A DNA stretch of 64,000 bases from Archegozetes longisetosus (lineage: Eukaryota; Arthropoda; Arachnida; Sarcoptiformes; Trhypochthoniidae), in NCBI GenBank assembly GCA_018873245.2, contig JAEMBT020000002.1, positions 8,096,001 through 8,160,000 on the forward strand, in the 5' to 3' direction. A program made the position numbers and the translations under genes. The first letter of the stretch is position 1. Each line of letters starts with the position of its first letter. Below are positions 26,760 to 40,200 of the stretch, in pieces. The notes under the pieces are model-generated. The model worked only from the letters and a program-made list of their open reading frames with translations. It was not told the DNA's origin and ran no database searches.

Positions 26760-28261
26760 TAAGATTTAGGATTCTAGCAAAAACTCCAATTAACGCAGTA
26801 GTTGTCCTCCAGATATTGAGTTGGAAAGAAATACTCATTAATCTTTATAAACATGACAGAAAAATGTCAAATAACACATTTTACGACCAATACCTGTATG
26901 AATCATTTTTCAAACCTGACTATATTATTAACCCTACATATAACAATTGATTCAATCTTGTAAAATAATGATTTAAGCTATATATTGAACAATCCGTTTT
27001 TTCTTCTCAGATTTTTTACGCCTAAAAGTTTCCAACTAATATCACGATAAATCAGATTGTATTACTGATTTTAAATCATAGAAAATTCAAATTAGTTTTA
27101 GCTTCAATCACACACCTAATCCTGATTCACGCTGATGCTCAACTTGAGTTTTGATCTCAGAATTTGAAATTATCTGAAAATACTTGACTTGAGCCTCGAC
27201 CTAAGCTATTGAGTTGACTTGGCAGCTTAGTTTATTTTACAATTAGAGCCATATAAAAATCATTTCCTAAATCATTTCCTAGAACCATAGAGATTGAGTT
27301 GGAGTGAGTGCTCAAAGTATAACAAACGCAACGTTTCCTTCAATTATTGATATAAAAACAGAGTTAAATGAAAAAATTATTTAATTTATTGAATTCATTA
27401 GAAATACCATCTTTGTTCGTATCTTTGAAAATACATGATTCTGAACGTTTGTCGTTTATTATACAATTGTTAAATTGATTTAATTAAACGATTTACAAGC
27501 AAGATTTACATAGATAGAAGTTTATGCTTGAGAGTACTGACTAACACTTGAGAAGTTTCAGTTATATATCTTATTAATATAAAGTCACAACTTTGTCACT
27601 TTGATTATGCTCTTTCCCTATGATAGTCCATCTCTGGACATCAAATATTATTTACTAATTTGCATACTATGCTAATTATGTGCACTTTAATTAAAAAATT
27701 ACTTAAAATTACTTTTATTGCATTAAAAATATAAATTAATCTACAGTTAAGTCATTAAAAGAAAGCAATAGTTATTCACTTCAACCTAGTTATCAAAAAT
27801 GGCAAATCATGACCAGAGATGGAGGACAAAAATGAACGGAATGATTAAAGAAATATTTACTGAACCCATTGAGGACGGAAGTGGAGTATTGGATATTATA
27901 GCATAACAATCCAACGACCATAATATAACAATACTCTAATTCATTACTAAAATATCATATCATTTCTCCTTTATCAACACTAATTCTTCTCTAAACCTAT
28001 ACTTTTCTAAATTTAATATCACAATTGATCTTCTTTTATTCTCTTTTTATTATTATCTCTTCCATATTTTACAGCCTTTTGAAGACCAAACTGTTCTAAT
28101 GCTGCACTTCGAACATTTGATGTATTATTTAAGTACTTTTCGTGTATTTTATGTACTTTTATGTTGAAAGCTTTTTAAAAACTTTGTTTTCTAATGCACT
28201 GAACAATTGATAATGAGTTTGATCGTTGAATGAATTATTCACAAAAATATTAGCACTTGTG
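26760..28261. other. spacer between protease and megalin
   Basis: About 1.5 kb of AT-rich DNA. It should contain the protease promoter and the megalin 3' UTR. A reverse-strand AATAAA at 28035-28040, about 220 nt past the megalin stop codon, is a plausible polyadenylation signal. Nothing else was recognised. Confidence 0.4.
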
Positions 28262-31200
28262 TTAACACTCAGACTTGTCTTCTTCTACTAGATATTGAGT
28301 GTCTTTGTCAGTGTCGACTGACGTAGGATTCAATGCTATTTGTCTAATTTGCACTTGAGGTGAGGACCTGTGGATCACACTAGAAGGTGGCAATACTGCA
28401 GATCCGCTTAGAGATTTGTCATAATTATTGCTATCTAAGGGCACTTTTTTATCGTATATATCATCAGGAACTTCGTATAATCCAGCGTTTGTCGGTATTG
28501 TTTCGTTGTCTAGTTTCTTCATGTTATCATCTGTTCCGTTACTTTCGACATTTCCCAACGCGTCATACATTGGATTTGTAAAATCCGTTTGCTTTAGATC
28601 TCCTAAATTGAATTCTCCATCAAGTGGTTCCTGAAGTAATCATTAAATTTAATTATTTCATAAACTAAAAACATCAAGTGGTAGACTTACTCCTCCTTGA
28701 CTGTCGTTGGGACCGTTACGCATAAAAGTAGGTCCAGTAAATTCTACGTTTGTTCCACTACGGAATGATACGCTTTGGTTCGCACCAAAACCAGGTTTAC
28801 TAAAAAATTAACAAAAATCTTTAAACTCAAACTGCAAACTAATGATGAAAAACACTTTTAAAACACGTCTATACGACCATCGGTTAAATAGTAATGATTT
28901 TTGAATTGAAAGTATTTCTTACAAGTTTCTCTTTTTGAAGAAAGTGTAGATACCAAGAGTCAAACCAAGTGCAATGAAAACAATAAGGATTGGAAGTATA
29001 ACTGAAGAAAATATCTTGGAATGATTTACACCTATTTGGCTTTTCGGCACGTATGATTCGCAATGACTTCCCTCGTAATTGTCTAAACATTTGCAGATGA
29101 TTTTAGTAGGGTCTTGTTCGCCAAAAGCACATGAACCGCCATTCCTGCACATACACCTATAGGGACTAGCCTTTTGTGGTTCAAAAGCTGCGTTACAGTT
29201 GCCGTTCACACTCAAGACTGAAGAGGTTCCGTCCGGACACGCGCACCTGTATCCACCAGGAATCAACAGACACAAGTGTGAACACGAAGCACTTTGGCAC
29301 GGATTCACAACTGTTGAGATACACAAATTAAAAGTTAAGTATTGAATAGAAAAATTTCGATCAATAACATACGAGATGTGTTGTATTTCTTTTCCTGGTA
29401 AACTTTGACATCGGTTGCGTGCTCTAAAGATCGTCTGACTCGCACTTTGACTCCACGTCCGAACTTGTCTTGTCTGAAAATTTCTCCGGTGTCACGAGTC
29501 ACCCAATACAGTTGATCTTCAAACAAGTCTAAACTTGAGGGGTGATTTAATTCACCACTCATTACAGTAACTCTATTGGTTCCGTCGAAATGAGCAGATT
29601 CTATAGTATTAAGTTTAGAGTCACACCAATAAATTCGATGTCCGGCTTCATAATCGACTACAAATCCAGTGGGATAACCAAGTTTTTCATTAATGATCAA
29701 TTTTCTGCGCGAGCCGTCCATCCAACTGGATTCGATTTTAGGTGACAATCCGGCATCAGTCCAAAACATACGACTGTAATTCAATCAAATCACAATTTCA
29801 ATACAAATAATCCAATTAGATCTTGTTTATCTATCACTTACCCTAACTCTGGGTCTAATGCAAGTGAAGTCGGTCTCTCTAAACCACTGCTAACAGCTGC
29901 TTTGCGATACCTTCCATCCAGAAGACTTGTAAATATTCGACCCTTTGGTCTAGAGCTCGATAAGTCCATATCCATCCAGTACAAGTTTCTGTTAGAATTA
30001 TTGAAAGTGTAAACTCAATTTCGGAAACTACTTAATAATTATTCATATCTAACCTTCCAACCCAATCAACTGCTATATCAACAGGTTTTGTCAGTCCTTT
30101 TAGCTCAAGACTTTGTGAGAAAGCATTTCCGTGTTCGGGATCGCTTGGGTTCGGAATGACAGCTCTTTTAATTGTTTTCTCGTAAGTGTCCGTCCAATAG
30201 AGTATATCTAACATGAAGTATGTTTAGTTAGAATATTTTGGGCTTCGAATTTTGATTATATCTTACCAGCAATGGGATCAAAATCAATTGACTGTACTCT
30301 GCTTTCTCCAGCTACCAGAGATGATTGATGCTGATGTGTTAGGTCGACAGCTCTAACATCGGGTCCGTCAGCATACAACACAAACGCTGACATATCACTC
30401 TTTGCCACGCAACGCTCGTCAATCAGTTCAAAACCTGGTTTACAACTACAGGCATACGTGCCTTCAATGTTGATGCAAACTTGCGAACAGTTGTGACCGA
30501 AGCCAGAGCATTCGTTGATGTCCTCACAAAGTTTGGTGTTGTTATGAGATACTTGATATCCCCTGAAATCAATTGAGAATATGGTTAGGCTAGTGTGAGA
30601 TGTGAAATTGACTCGATTAATACCTGGGACAAACACAGATATATCCTCCGTCTCCAACTAAAGTGCAGTTGTGTTGACAACCGCCTCTTGTCTCTTTATT
30701 ACACGTTCCCTTATGACAGCCTTTTTCATCCGAAGAATCTCCGCAATCATCATTATGGTCGCAAACTTTATCCATCGGAATGCACTGTTCATTCGCACAT
30801 TTGAATTGATTGGACTGGCACGGGAGCGGCCATTTTCGACACAAAGTATGATTATTTTCATCACTTCCGTCTCCACACTCGTCTTGTCCATTGCATAGCT
30901 GCCACAATGGAATGCATCTCTTATTTCTGCACTGGAACTTTCGCGTCAAATCGCATTCAAAGTTTTGACACATTGACTCTAATTCATCGGTTCCATCGCC
31001 ACAATCGTCATCGCCGTCACACAAAAAGTCAGGTCTCAAACAGACTGTATTATTGCACTGGAATAGTGTTTCCTGACAGTATCGACCATTCGGGAAACGT
31101 GTCGGACAACTGGTCTCATCGGACACATCTTTACAATCCTTGTTTCCATCGCAAACAAGTTTCTGAGGTATACAGTGACCACTTCTGCACTTGAACTGAT

Positions 31201-34200
31201 CGTCTTTGCACTTGTAGTCAAGACACTCTTTTTCATCGGTGCCATCATCGCAGTCATCATCATGATCGCAACGCCATCGCGAAGGAATGCACTTTTTGTT
31301 ACCACATTGAAACTCACTTTCAGAGCATTCTCTGTATAGATCAGTACACATAGCATTGTCTTCATCGCTCTTGTCTCCGCAATCATCTTCAAAGTCTTTA
31401 ATTGAAAAATGCAATCATTAAAAACAAATAGAAATCAATGGATTATTCAAAATCCTACCGCATCTCCAGCGAAGTGGAATACATCTGCCATTTTTGCACT
31501 TGAAGTCTCCGGTGTCGTGACATTTGGGGCAGAATTCAGGATGAGTTTCGTCACTATTATCACGACAATCATCTTTACCGTCGCAGAAGAGCCAACTGGG
31601 AATACAGCGATAGTTGTTTCTTGAGGGACACTTTTGCCATCCAGTACTACAGTTTCGATTTCTGCATCTGTGAGCCGGTTCGTCAGAATTATCTCCGCAA
31701 TCGTCATCAAAATCACAGAACCACAATTTCGGTATACATTTTCCATTTTCGCATTTGAATTGTGTGTCTTTATCACATTCACGTGAATGACAAACAGACG
31801 AATCCTCATCAGAGCCATCCGAACAATCGTTGTCTCCTGTAAATCAATTAGGATTCAATTAGCTGATTATTGGTCACCTCAATTCATTGAAACATACCGT
31901 CGCATTGCCAGGAGTCTGGAACACAACGACCAGTAGATCTACATTTGAAACTATGTTCACCACATGCTGTGTCACAGAAGCTTTCATCCGACTTGTCGCT
32001 ACAGTCTGGAATTCCATCACATATTCTTATTCTCGAAATGCATGTCTGATTATTCTTGCACTGAAACATTCCCGCTTTGCACATAAAAGGTGGACAATTA
32101 AGTTCATCAGAACCATCTTTGCAATCCTTGTCTCCATCACACGTCCAGAATATAGGAATACAGCGATCGTCAGGTGACTGACAACGATGTTGACCTTTGG
32201 TACAGTTAGCGATACAGGTCTTGTTATCACTGGTCAAAACGAAATTGTTTGGACACGCACACAAATAGCTCTGCCCTCCTGGAGATATTAGACACAAGTG
32301 CGAACAACCGCCATTATTATCGCCGCATGGATTATCATAAGGCAATTGCCTCAGTGGGTGATAAATGTGTATATCGTAAGGTCTATGTGATGTATTTCGC
32401 AGCACTTGGAGATTCTCGCCCGTAAACTTGTGAGCCTTCACTAAGCCTTTTGTGTTCCAATCGGTCCAATACAACCAGTCATCGAACACAGACAATGCGA
32501 AAACATGAGGCACTAAACTACCACTCAATACTGAGTGTCTGTTCTTTCCATCAAAGTCAGAGTATTCGATGTAATCCAAGTGCGCATCAGCCCAAAATAT
32601 TTTATTACTGAAATAGTCGATAGTCAGAGCGTTTGGCCAAACCAGCTTGTTCTCATAGGTCACTATTCGACTGAAATTACTGCCATCCATACCAAGTTTA
32701 CCGATACAAGAATGATGGCCCCAATCAGTGAAAAATAGAAAACCTATTCCCGGGTGTACTGCAATTGCGCGTGGGTCTGAAATACTTCTTCCCAGAATAG
32801 TCTTGCGGTGACTGCCATCCAGTTCAGCCACTTCTATATGTTTGCTCGTTCTGTCCATCCAATAGAGTTTTCTTCCGACCCAATCGACAGCTATTCCTTC
32901 CAAACCATGAGCTTCATGTCTGATGACATTCTGTTGCCCGGTGCCGTTGATGAAGATTCGATTAATTGTTTTGTTACCGACATCAGCGTAATAAAGACGA
33001 TCTTGACGATAATCGAAATCAAGTGCGACTACATTTTTCAAATCCATTTTTATCAGATTATATAGAGTGCCATCAGTACTGATGTTTCTTAAATAATATC
33101 TATTACTAAATATAATCCATGGCTGAATATTATCTCTTCGTTTGCAGATGTGTCCATTCAACTCTCTTTCATAATAAGTTTCATTGCATTTACAATAATA
33201 AGATCCGGGAGTATTGAAGCAATATTGACTACATTTGCCTTTCAGGGAATTGCATTCATCGATGTCTTCGCAAGCCTTTCCGTCCTTCATCAGGTGATAA
33301 CCTTCGTTACATTCGCAATAATAGCTGGTCAGAGTATTAATGCATTTATGCTCGCATTGATTGATTTCTGTTTTAGCGCATTCGTCAACATTACAGTGTG
33401 CCGGTTCGTCGCTACCGTCATCGCAATCGATTTGTTTATTGCAAACACGTTCGTAAGTGATACACTGACCGCTTTTACATCTGAATTGCCCGCCCGAACA
33501 TGTTGGAGCTTCTGTCTTGCATTGCGGCTGATTTTCATCACTTCCGTCTCCGCAATCATCTTCGCCATCGCATAGATATGTTTTTCGTATGCATTTAGTA
33601 TTCCTACACGAAAACTCTTCGGGTGAACACGTGCGGAAAGTGCAGTTTCGGTGTTCATCTGATCCGTCGCCACAATCGTTGTCATGATCTTTAACGAATA
33701 AAATGATAGAATAAGAAATAGAATAATTAAATATTCATTTCAGTCACTATGAAATACGAAATTATTCAACTCCAAACTTACCGCAAACCCATTCCTTGTT
33801 AATACATCTGTTATTATTGCATTTAAACTGGTCAGCCTCACACTGCTCAGGTGGTGGACATGAATGCAAAGTTGAATTTTCATCAGCGCCATCAACACAA
33901 TCAGGATCTCCGTCACAGATCCATCGCTTAGGAATACATTGAGCCCGACCCCAATTCTTGTTTGCTGTACACGTGAACTCTCTATCCGGATCGCATTGAC
34001 GAGTGTCGCACTGATGTCTCGCATCTTCGTCTGAGTTATCCAGACAATCGTTGTCACCGTCACAGATATAAATGCGAGGAATACAATTTCCATTATCACA
34101 CGTGAACAGGTCTCCAAAACACGTCCGTTTCTCACTCTTACAATACTCTTCGGGTTCATCTGCTTTGGTGCCACCGCAGTCGTCGTCCCCATCGCAATAC

Positions 34201-37200
34201 CAGGTTGCAGGAATACAACGATGATTGGGACAACGGAAGCTATTAGGAGGACATGTTCGTTGAGAACAAATGAGCGAATTTTCATCAGAATTATCACCAC
34301 AATCGTTATCACCATCTGTTAGAATAAGATTAGATATGAAACGACATTCGGTTGGAAACAAATGCAAAGGATATCTTACCGCAGAGCCAATAAGGCTCAA
34401 CGCATATATTAGTTCCTTCGCATTTAAGATGATTTCCTGGACATGTTCTATTGTTGGCGCAAATTGAATGACTTTCATCTGATGTCTTGCTATCTTTGCA
34501 GTCATTGACTCCGTTGCAAACTTGTGACTTTGGAATACATTTGTGATTAGCACAAGTGAATTCTCCTTCAGCGCAGGCCGGATATTCTAAACATCAATCA
34601 ATAAAATTAAAATTTCATATTATTCTATCTCGTTAACAAAACTCACGACATCCTTCTTCGTCAGTATTATCTCCACAATCATTTTCGTGATCTGAAAATA
34701 CGATATTAAATAAGATGTTGAGTTGAGGTATCTTTTGAATAAATTGAAAATTAAAATTTAATATGTTTACCGCATTTCCATGTTTTGAAAACACAGCGAC
34801 CGTTTCCACATCTAAATTCATTAGGACTACAAGTGTGCAAAGCTATTGACGAAAGTCAAAACGTTAAATTTAAAAATCAGTAATTGTTTCAATCCTATCA
34901 ATGACTTACAGCAAAAAATCTTATCTTCGTCTGAGTTATCTCCACAGTCGTCATCGCCATCACAAGCCCAAAGTCTTGGGATACACTTAGAGTTACCACA
35001 GGCATACTTAGTGTCTTCGCAGGTGACATTCTCGGGAACACACATTCTATTTTCATTGGCTAACTTATAGCCAGTATTGCAGCGACACTCAACCGAGCCA
35101 TTGGGTGCTTGATGGCACGAATGAGCACATCCACCATTATTGATTTGACATGGATTCTTATTGCAGACTTGTCTGACTGGCGAATAAATATGAATATCAC
35201 GTGGAGATTCTTCGAGTCTTTTAACCATTTCTATCATTCCAGCGCCAGTGTGTTTCTCTGCTCTATAGACTCCACGCAGTTGTAAATCAGTCCAATAAAT
35301 ATAATTACCAAACACTGTTACAGCAAACGGATAAATCGTTGCCGCCACTAATATTTCTCGATTTGTTCCATTCATATCCGATCTCTCAATCTTTTCTCTC
35401 AAGGCGTCCGTCCAATACAACTTCTTTTCTTCGTAATCTATACTTAGACCACTGGGTTGAGTCAAATTGTCTTCGACAATAGCCTTCTTATCATTGCCAG
35501 CCATTGTAGATCTAAATATTTTGCCTGAATTTCCGAATCGACCTAAAAAAGCGAAAGAAGACTTAGAAATATATTGTCTAGTTTGAATTATTAGATTGTC
35601 TTTACCCCAATCAGTGAAGTACATGAAGCCTTCACAGGGATCAACGACAATAGCTCGTGGTCTCTCAACTCTAGTAATCATAACAATTTGTGTTCCGTCC
35701 ATATTCATCGAGTATATACTTCGATTGGCTGAGTCAGTCCAATAGATCTTTTTGCTAGTCCAGTCATAAGCGATGCCCTCAGGATTAATACCTTTAGATA
35801 ATATGACATTCACTTCATCTCTTCTGTCGATATTCATCCACGATATGCTTCCGTCGGGACGTATTTGAGTGAAAAACAATCTTCTGTTTGCGTAATCAAA
35901 GTCAAGTCCGACCACATTAGTCAAGTTGACTCTAGGAGGGAATGGAGCACTTGTGACCTGAGGATCGAGATTAACACTACGAATTTCTTTCCTGGTGGTG
36001 AACACAAGATATTCGTTGACATTTTTGCATTTAGTTTTTTCAGGTCCCAAAACACCTGTAGAACAGGCGCACTTATACGACTCCTCACTATATCCAGGAG
36101 GCATTGCGAAACACAACTGTTCACACATTCGATCACTTAATCGCGAACACGGGGAGTCTCCCGGTGGCTGATTCTGAGCATCAAATATAACAATATCTCG
36201 CAGTGTATCTAAATTTGACTTGAATGGTTCGGGAACGGCTGTAGAGTTGTTCTCTGAGTATTTATTTCCTCTGAATATAGTTCTTAAGTTTCTATCAACC
36301 CAATAGACTTGTGAACCTAGTATTGAGACCCCGTAAGGCGTCGGCAAATTCTTCCAAACATATTGACGGCGACCGCCTGAAAATGAAACTTTTTGAATAG
36401 CATCTTCTCTGGCGTCAACCCAATAAACATCATGGGTTACAATATCTATAGTCAGATCCCGGGGATTGCTTATTCCAGTCACAACTATTGGAGTTCTATT
36501 ACTGCCATCCAGAAGGGCTTTTTCAATCTTAGGGAACTGTCCGTAATCGATCCAATAAAGGAATCTTTTGATTGGATTGACAGCTATTTCTCGCGGGGCA
36601 TCAGTTGTAGTCTTGACGAGAACCATACGATTGGTTCCATCCAAGAAACTAACTTCGATATAGGTCTCGTGTGGAAATACATTTGTGAAATACATATTTC
36701 CTGCGATCCAATCTATAGCTATTCCTCGAATTCCATTGCTTCCAATTCCGTCAGATATGATGTGTTGTTTTTCAGTTCCATCAGGTTTGATACGGTAAAT
36801 ACCATTTCTTTCTCCTGGGTTATATTCGACCCAATATATATGACTCTTAACGACATTAACGTCAATGTGTAGAATGTTATGACCAGAACCAGCCAAGGGT
36901 TGTATGGCTTCGGCATGATCTTCTAAACTAAATCCTTGCATCTTATTGAGAGACGAAACAACAGCAAACGACTTATAGGCCTGACAATTGGTTTCACCAT
37001 CTGTTCTGAACCCTGTGCTGCATAAACATCTCCTTTGATTGTTGTCAGCAGGAATGCAGAGTTGTTGACAACCACCATTGCCGACACGGCACGGATGGTT
37101 CTCGACTCCTGGGCGTTTACTGTATATCTTAATATTTGAAAGAGAGGGTGTGTTCTCTTCAATTGTGATACCATTTCCACCATCAGGTAAGTTAACGCGA

Positions 37201-40200
37201 GCTATCTTCTCATAGACAGAGTCAAGATAGTAGAGGCGATTATTATAAACTGCCAAACCCTGTGGTTTTGCTATTCCAGAACCTGCTGTCACTATTGTTT
37301 TTCTGTCTTTTCCTTCTGTGTCAACACTTTCAATAACTCCAGTGTAGCTTTGGCTGAAGTATAGCCGTTTATTCATAAGATCGAAAGTAAGAGCTTCCAC
37401 GTGATGCAAAGAATCTCTGACCAAAATAGTCGAATTCGATCCATCCATATTAGCACGCGATACTTTTTGAGGTACTCCAACCCCTCCCTCGTCGAGCCAA
37501 TAAAGCTTTCCTTGCAGCGGATCCAAGGCAATAGATTTTGGTTTTGCGACTCCCTTTTCAGAGCCATCATTACTGAGAACAGTTCTTCTGTAATACTTTT
37601 CTCCGTCTGCTTTGACAACAGCAATATTAGATGCTTTCTTGTTTCCAATGTAAATATTGCGACCAATCCAATCGAATGCAATACAATAGGGAGCACCAAC
37701 AATACCGTCGGGAAGGAATTTAGTTTGGTTTCCACCTTTTAGGCTCACTTTATATAGTGTTCCATTTTCTTTATCATCTTCTTTCAGTTGAACCCAATAT
37801 ATGAAACCTTCCTGTTTATCATAATCAAAGTCATAACCGTTTTCAACCCCAATAACTGGAGTGAAATAACCAACAGATTTTTCATTCGGAGTCAAACTCA
37901 AGTCAACGATTTGTGTCGCTTTCATGACCATCAGGTATGGAGTCTCGACAGGTATACAACGGCCACCTGAAGCAGTCCTGTCTTGACCATAACCAGGTGG
38001 ACATTTGCAAGAGAATCCTTCTGGTTTTGGTGATAGAAGACATAAGTGAGTACAAGGAGCTTTGGCACAAGGATTTGGTGCCATTGGCTGGAGCAATTGG
38101 TGATTTATATGTATTCCCAACGGTTGGCTGACTAGATGCGACACTACTGTCTGATTGATTCCTCGGAATTTATGACAAGATAACACACGATTTAGTTGGC
38201 GATCAGTCCAATAGAGTGTATCTTCAAATACAGTCAACGAGTGTGGATGTAACAGATAGTGATTGTGAGCCAACACTTGTTGTCGTCCCGATCCGTCATA
38301 ATTGCAAAAGTCTATATAATCTAACTTTGAGTCAGCAAAATATATTCTTCGAGTTGGAATATCGAGAGTTAATCCGTTTGGCCAATAAATTTTGGTGTTG
38401 ACAATAACTTTACGCATACTTCCATCCATTCCGACCCTTTCAATACGTGGATTTTCTCCCCAATCGGTCCAAAATAGAACTCTAGCGTCTTCTCTGGGAT
38501 CCAAACATATACCTCTCGGTTGACTTATGTTCTGAGCTATCAAAACGATATGATTTTTGCCGTTTATTGTAGAAACTTCGATGGTTTTGAGTCTGGAGTC
38601 AACCCAATAAAGATTATTTGCCACCCAATCGACAGCAAGTCCTTCAACTAAATCGAGACCACTTCCAACGACTACTTCTGGTTCACTGGAACCTTTTTTC
38701 ATTCTGAATATTTTCTTGGCGTGCATATCAGACCAATATATAGTTCCCGATGACATTTCGGAAGCAGTGGCCACAACATTCTCTACACGAACAGGTACTC
38801 GTTCTAGAGACACATTAGTTATGTTTGCGACCAAAATTGAGCGTCGATTAGATATAACCAGATAAGCACTACTCCTATTCACAGCTTTGCAATGAGTCTT
38901 ATTTTCCAATCGATATCCTTCTTCACATTGACACCTAAAAGAGCCTTTTTCATTGAAACACCTGTGACTGCAACTGCCAACAATATCGCATTCATTGATG
39001 TCGACGCAAGTTTTTGTATCATTCAGTCGTTCTCCAGGAGGGCACGTGCAAAGAGAACCAAAAGGAGTTTGAGTGCAATTGTGAGTACATTGATTCTTAG
39101 AACAAGTCTCCAAATCACAAGCTGGTCCTTCATCCGCGCCATTGGGGCAGTCTAGTTTTCCATCACATATCTTACTCGTTGGGATACATCTGCCAGTAAT
39201 GTTAGGGCACATCCACTGACCACTTGGACAGTCGTAATGAGTTGGTCCACAAGCGTGTCTCTGATCTTCATCTGAATTATCACCGCAATCATCGGTATGA
39301 TCACAAATCCATGATTTGAATATACACTTAGAATTGTCGCACTTGAAATGATTGCTTGGACACTCTATTTCACCACAAGTTTTCGGTTCATCACTACTAT
39401 CTTCGCAGTCAGGATTTCCGTCGCTATTGAAAGATTGAAAATACGATAACATATCTTAACTACAATTCGAGATAAGAGGATTAAGTGATGCAGAAAGTAT
39501 GACACTTACCAATACCATGATTTAGGAATACAAATTCGTGAAGCCTGACACTGAAATTGTTTCTCAACATCGCACTGATTGGGAGACAAGGAAGGACATC
39601 CCTTCTCATCAGAACCATCCTGACAATCGTTGACACCATCGCAGTGATAGCTCTCGTGAATACACTGCTTAAGATTTGCGCATTGGAATTGAGTCGACGA
39701 ACATATAATAGGAGGACAGTTTTGTTCGTCTGCCTGATCGAAACAATCGTTATCACCATCTGAAAAATAGAGTAACACCAAAATTAAGTTATTTGTTGGC
39801 AAAGAAAATCTCATCAATTATAAACATTATGTCCCTTTTAATAAGCAACTCCGATCCCAATCACAACAATTAGATATAAAGTTTGTTTTTGTCGATTAGG
39901 AGAACATTAAATAAAGTTGGAATTGTAAATAGGATAAGAAATCAAATTTTCGAATCCTAATCTAAGGGTTTGAATCTGGATTAAGATTGGAAATGAAGCT
40001 GAGATTGATAATAGGAATTTTGACTTAGTATAATAATAACAATATAATCCTAATCCTTAATCATAAAGTTTAATCCCAACTTAATTGAATGGAACTAGAA
40101 TCAGGTTATAAAATGACATAATAATCATTTAACCCAAATAAGATATTATTATTACATTATCAAATAATACTAAGTCTAAAACCTAATTTCTGTTATTAAG

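Noticed and set aside
33150-33575. 141-codon plus-strand frame opposite megalin
   Set aside because: Antisense of LDLa/EGF modules. Its Ile/Ser/Phe-rich composition follows from the complement of Asp/Cys codons.
33740-34315. 191-codon minus-strand frame overlapping megalin exons
   Set aside because: An alternative frame of the same exon. The megalin frame carries the Cys-rich LDLa motifs, and this one carries none.
30624-34842. Regularly spaced repeated words that could suggest a repeat array
   Set aside because: They are the recurrent [13 protein letters not shown] codons of LDLa modules in coding DNA, not a CRISPR or satellite array.
36393-36872. 159-codon plus-strand frame opposite megalin
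   Set aside because: It is the antisense shadow of the YWTD propeller exon, whose minus-strand protein is clearly conserved. The plus-strand product has no recognisable domain.
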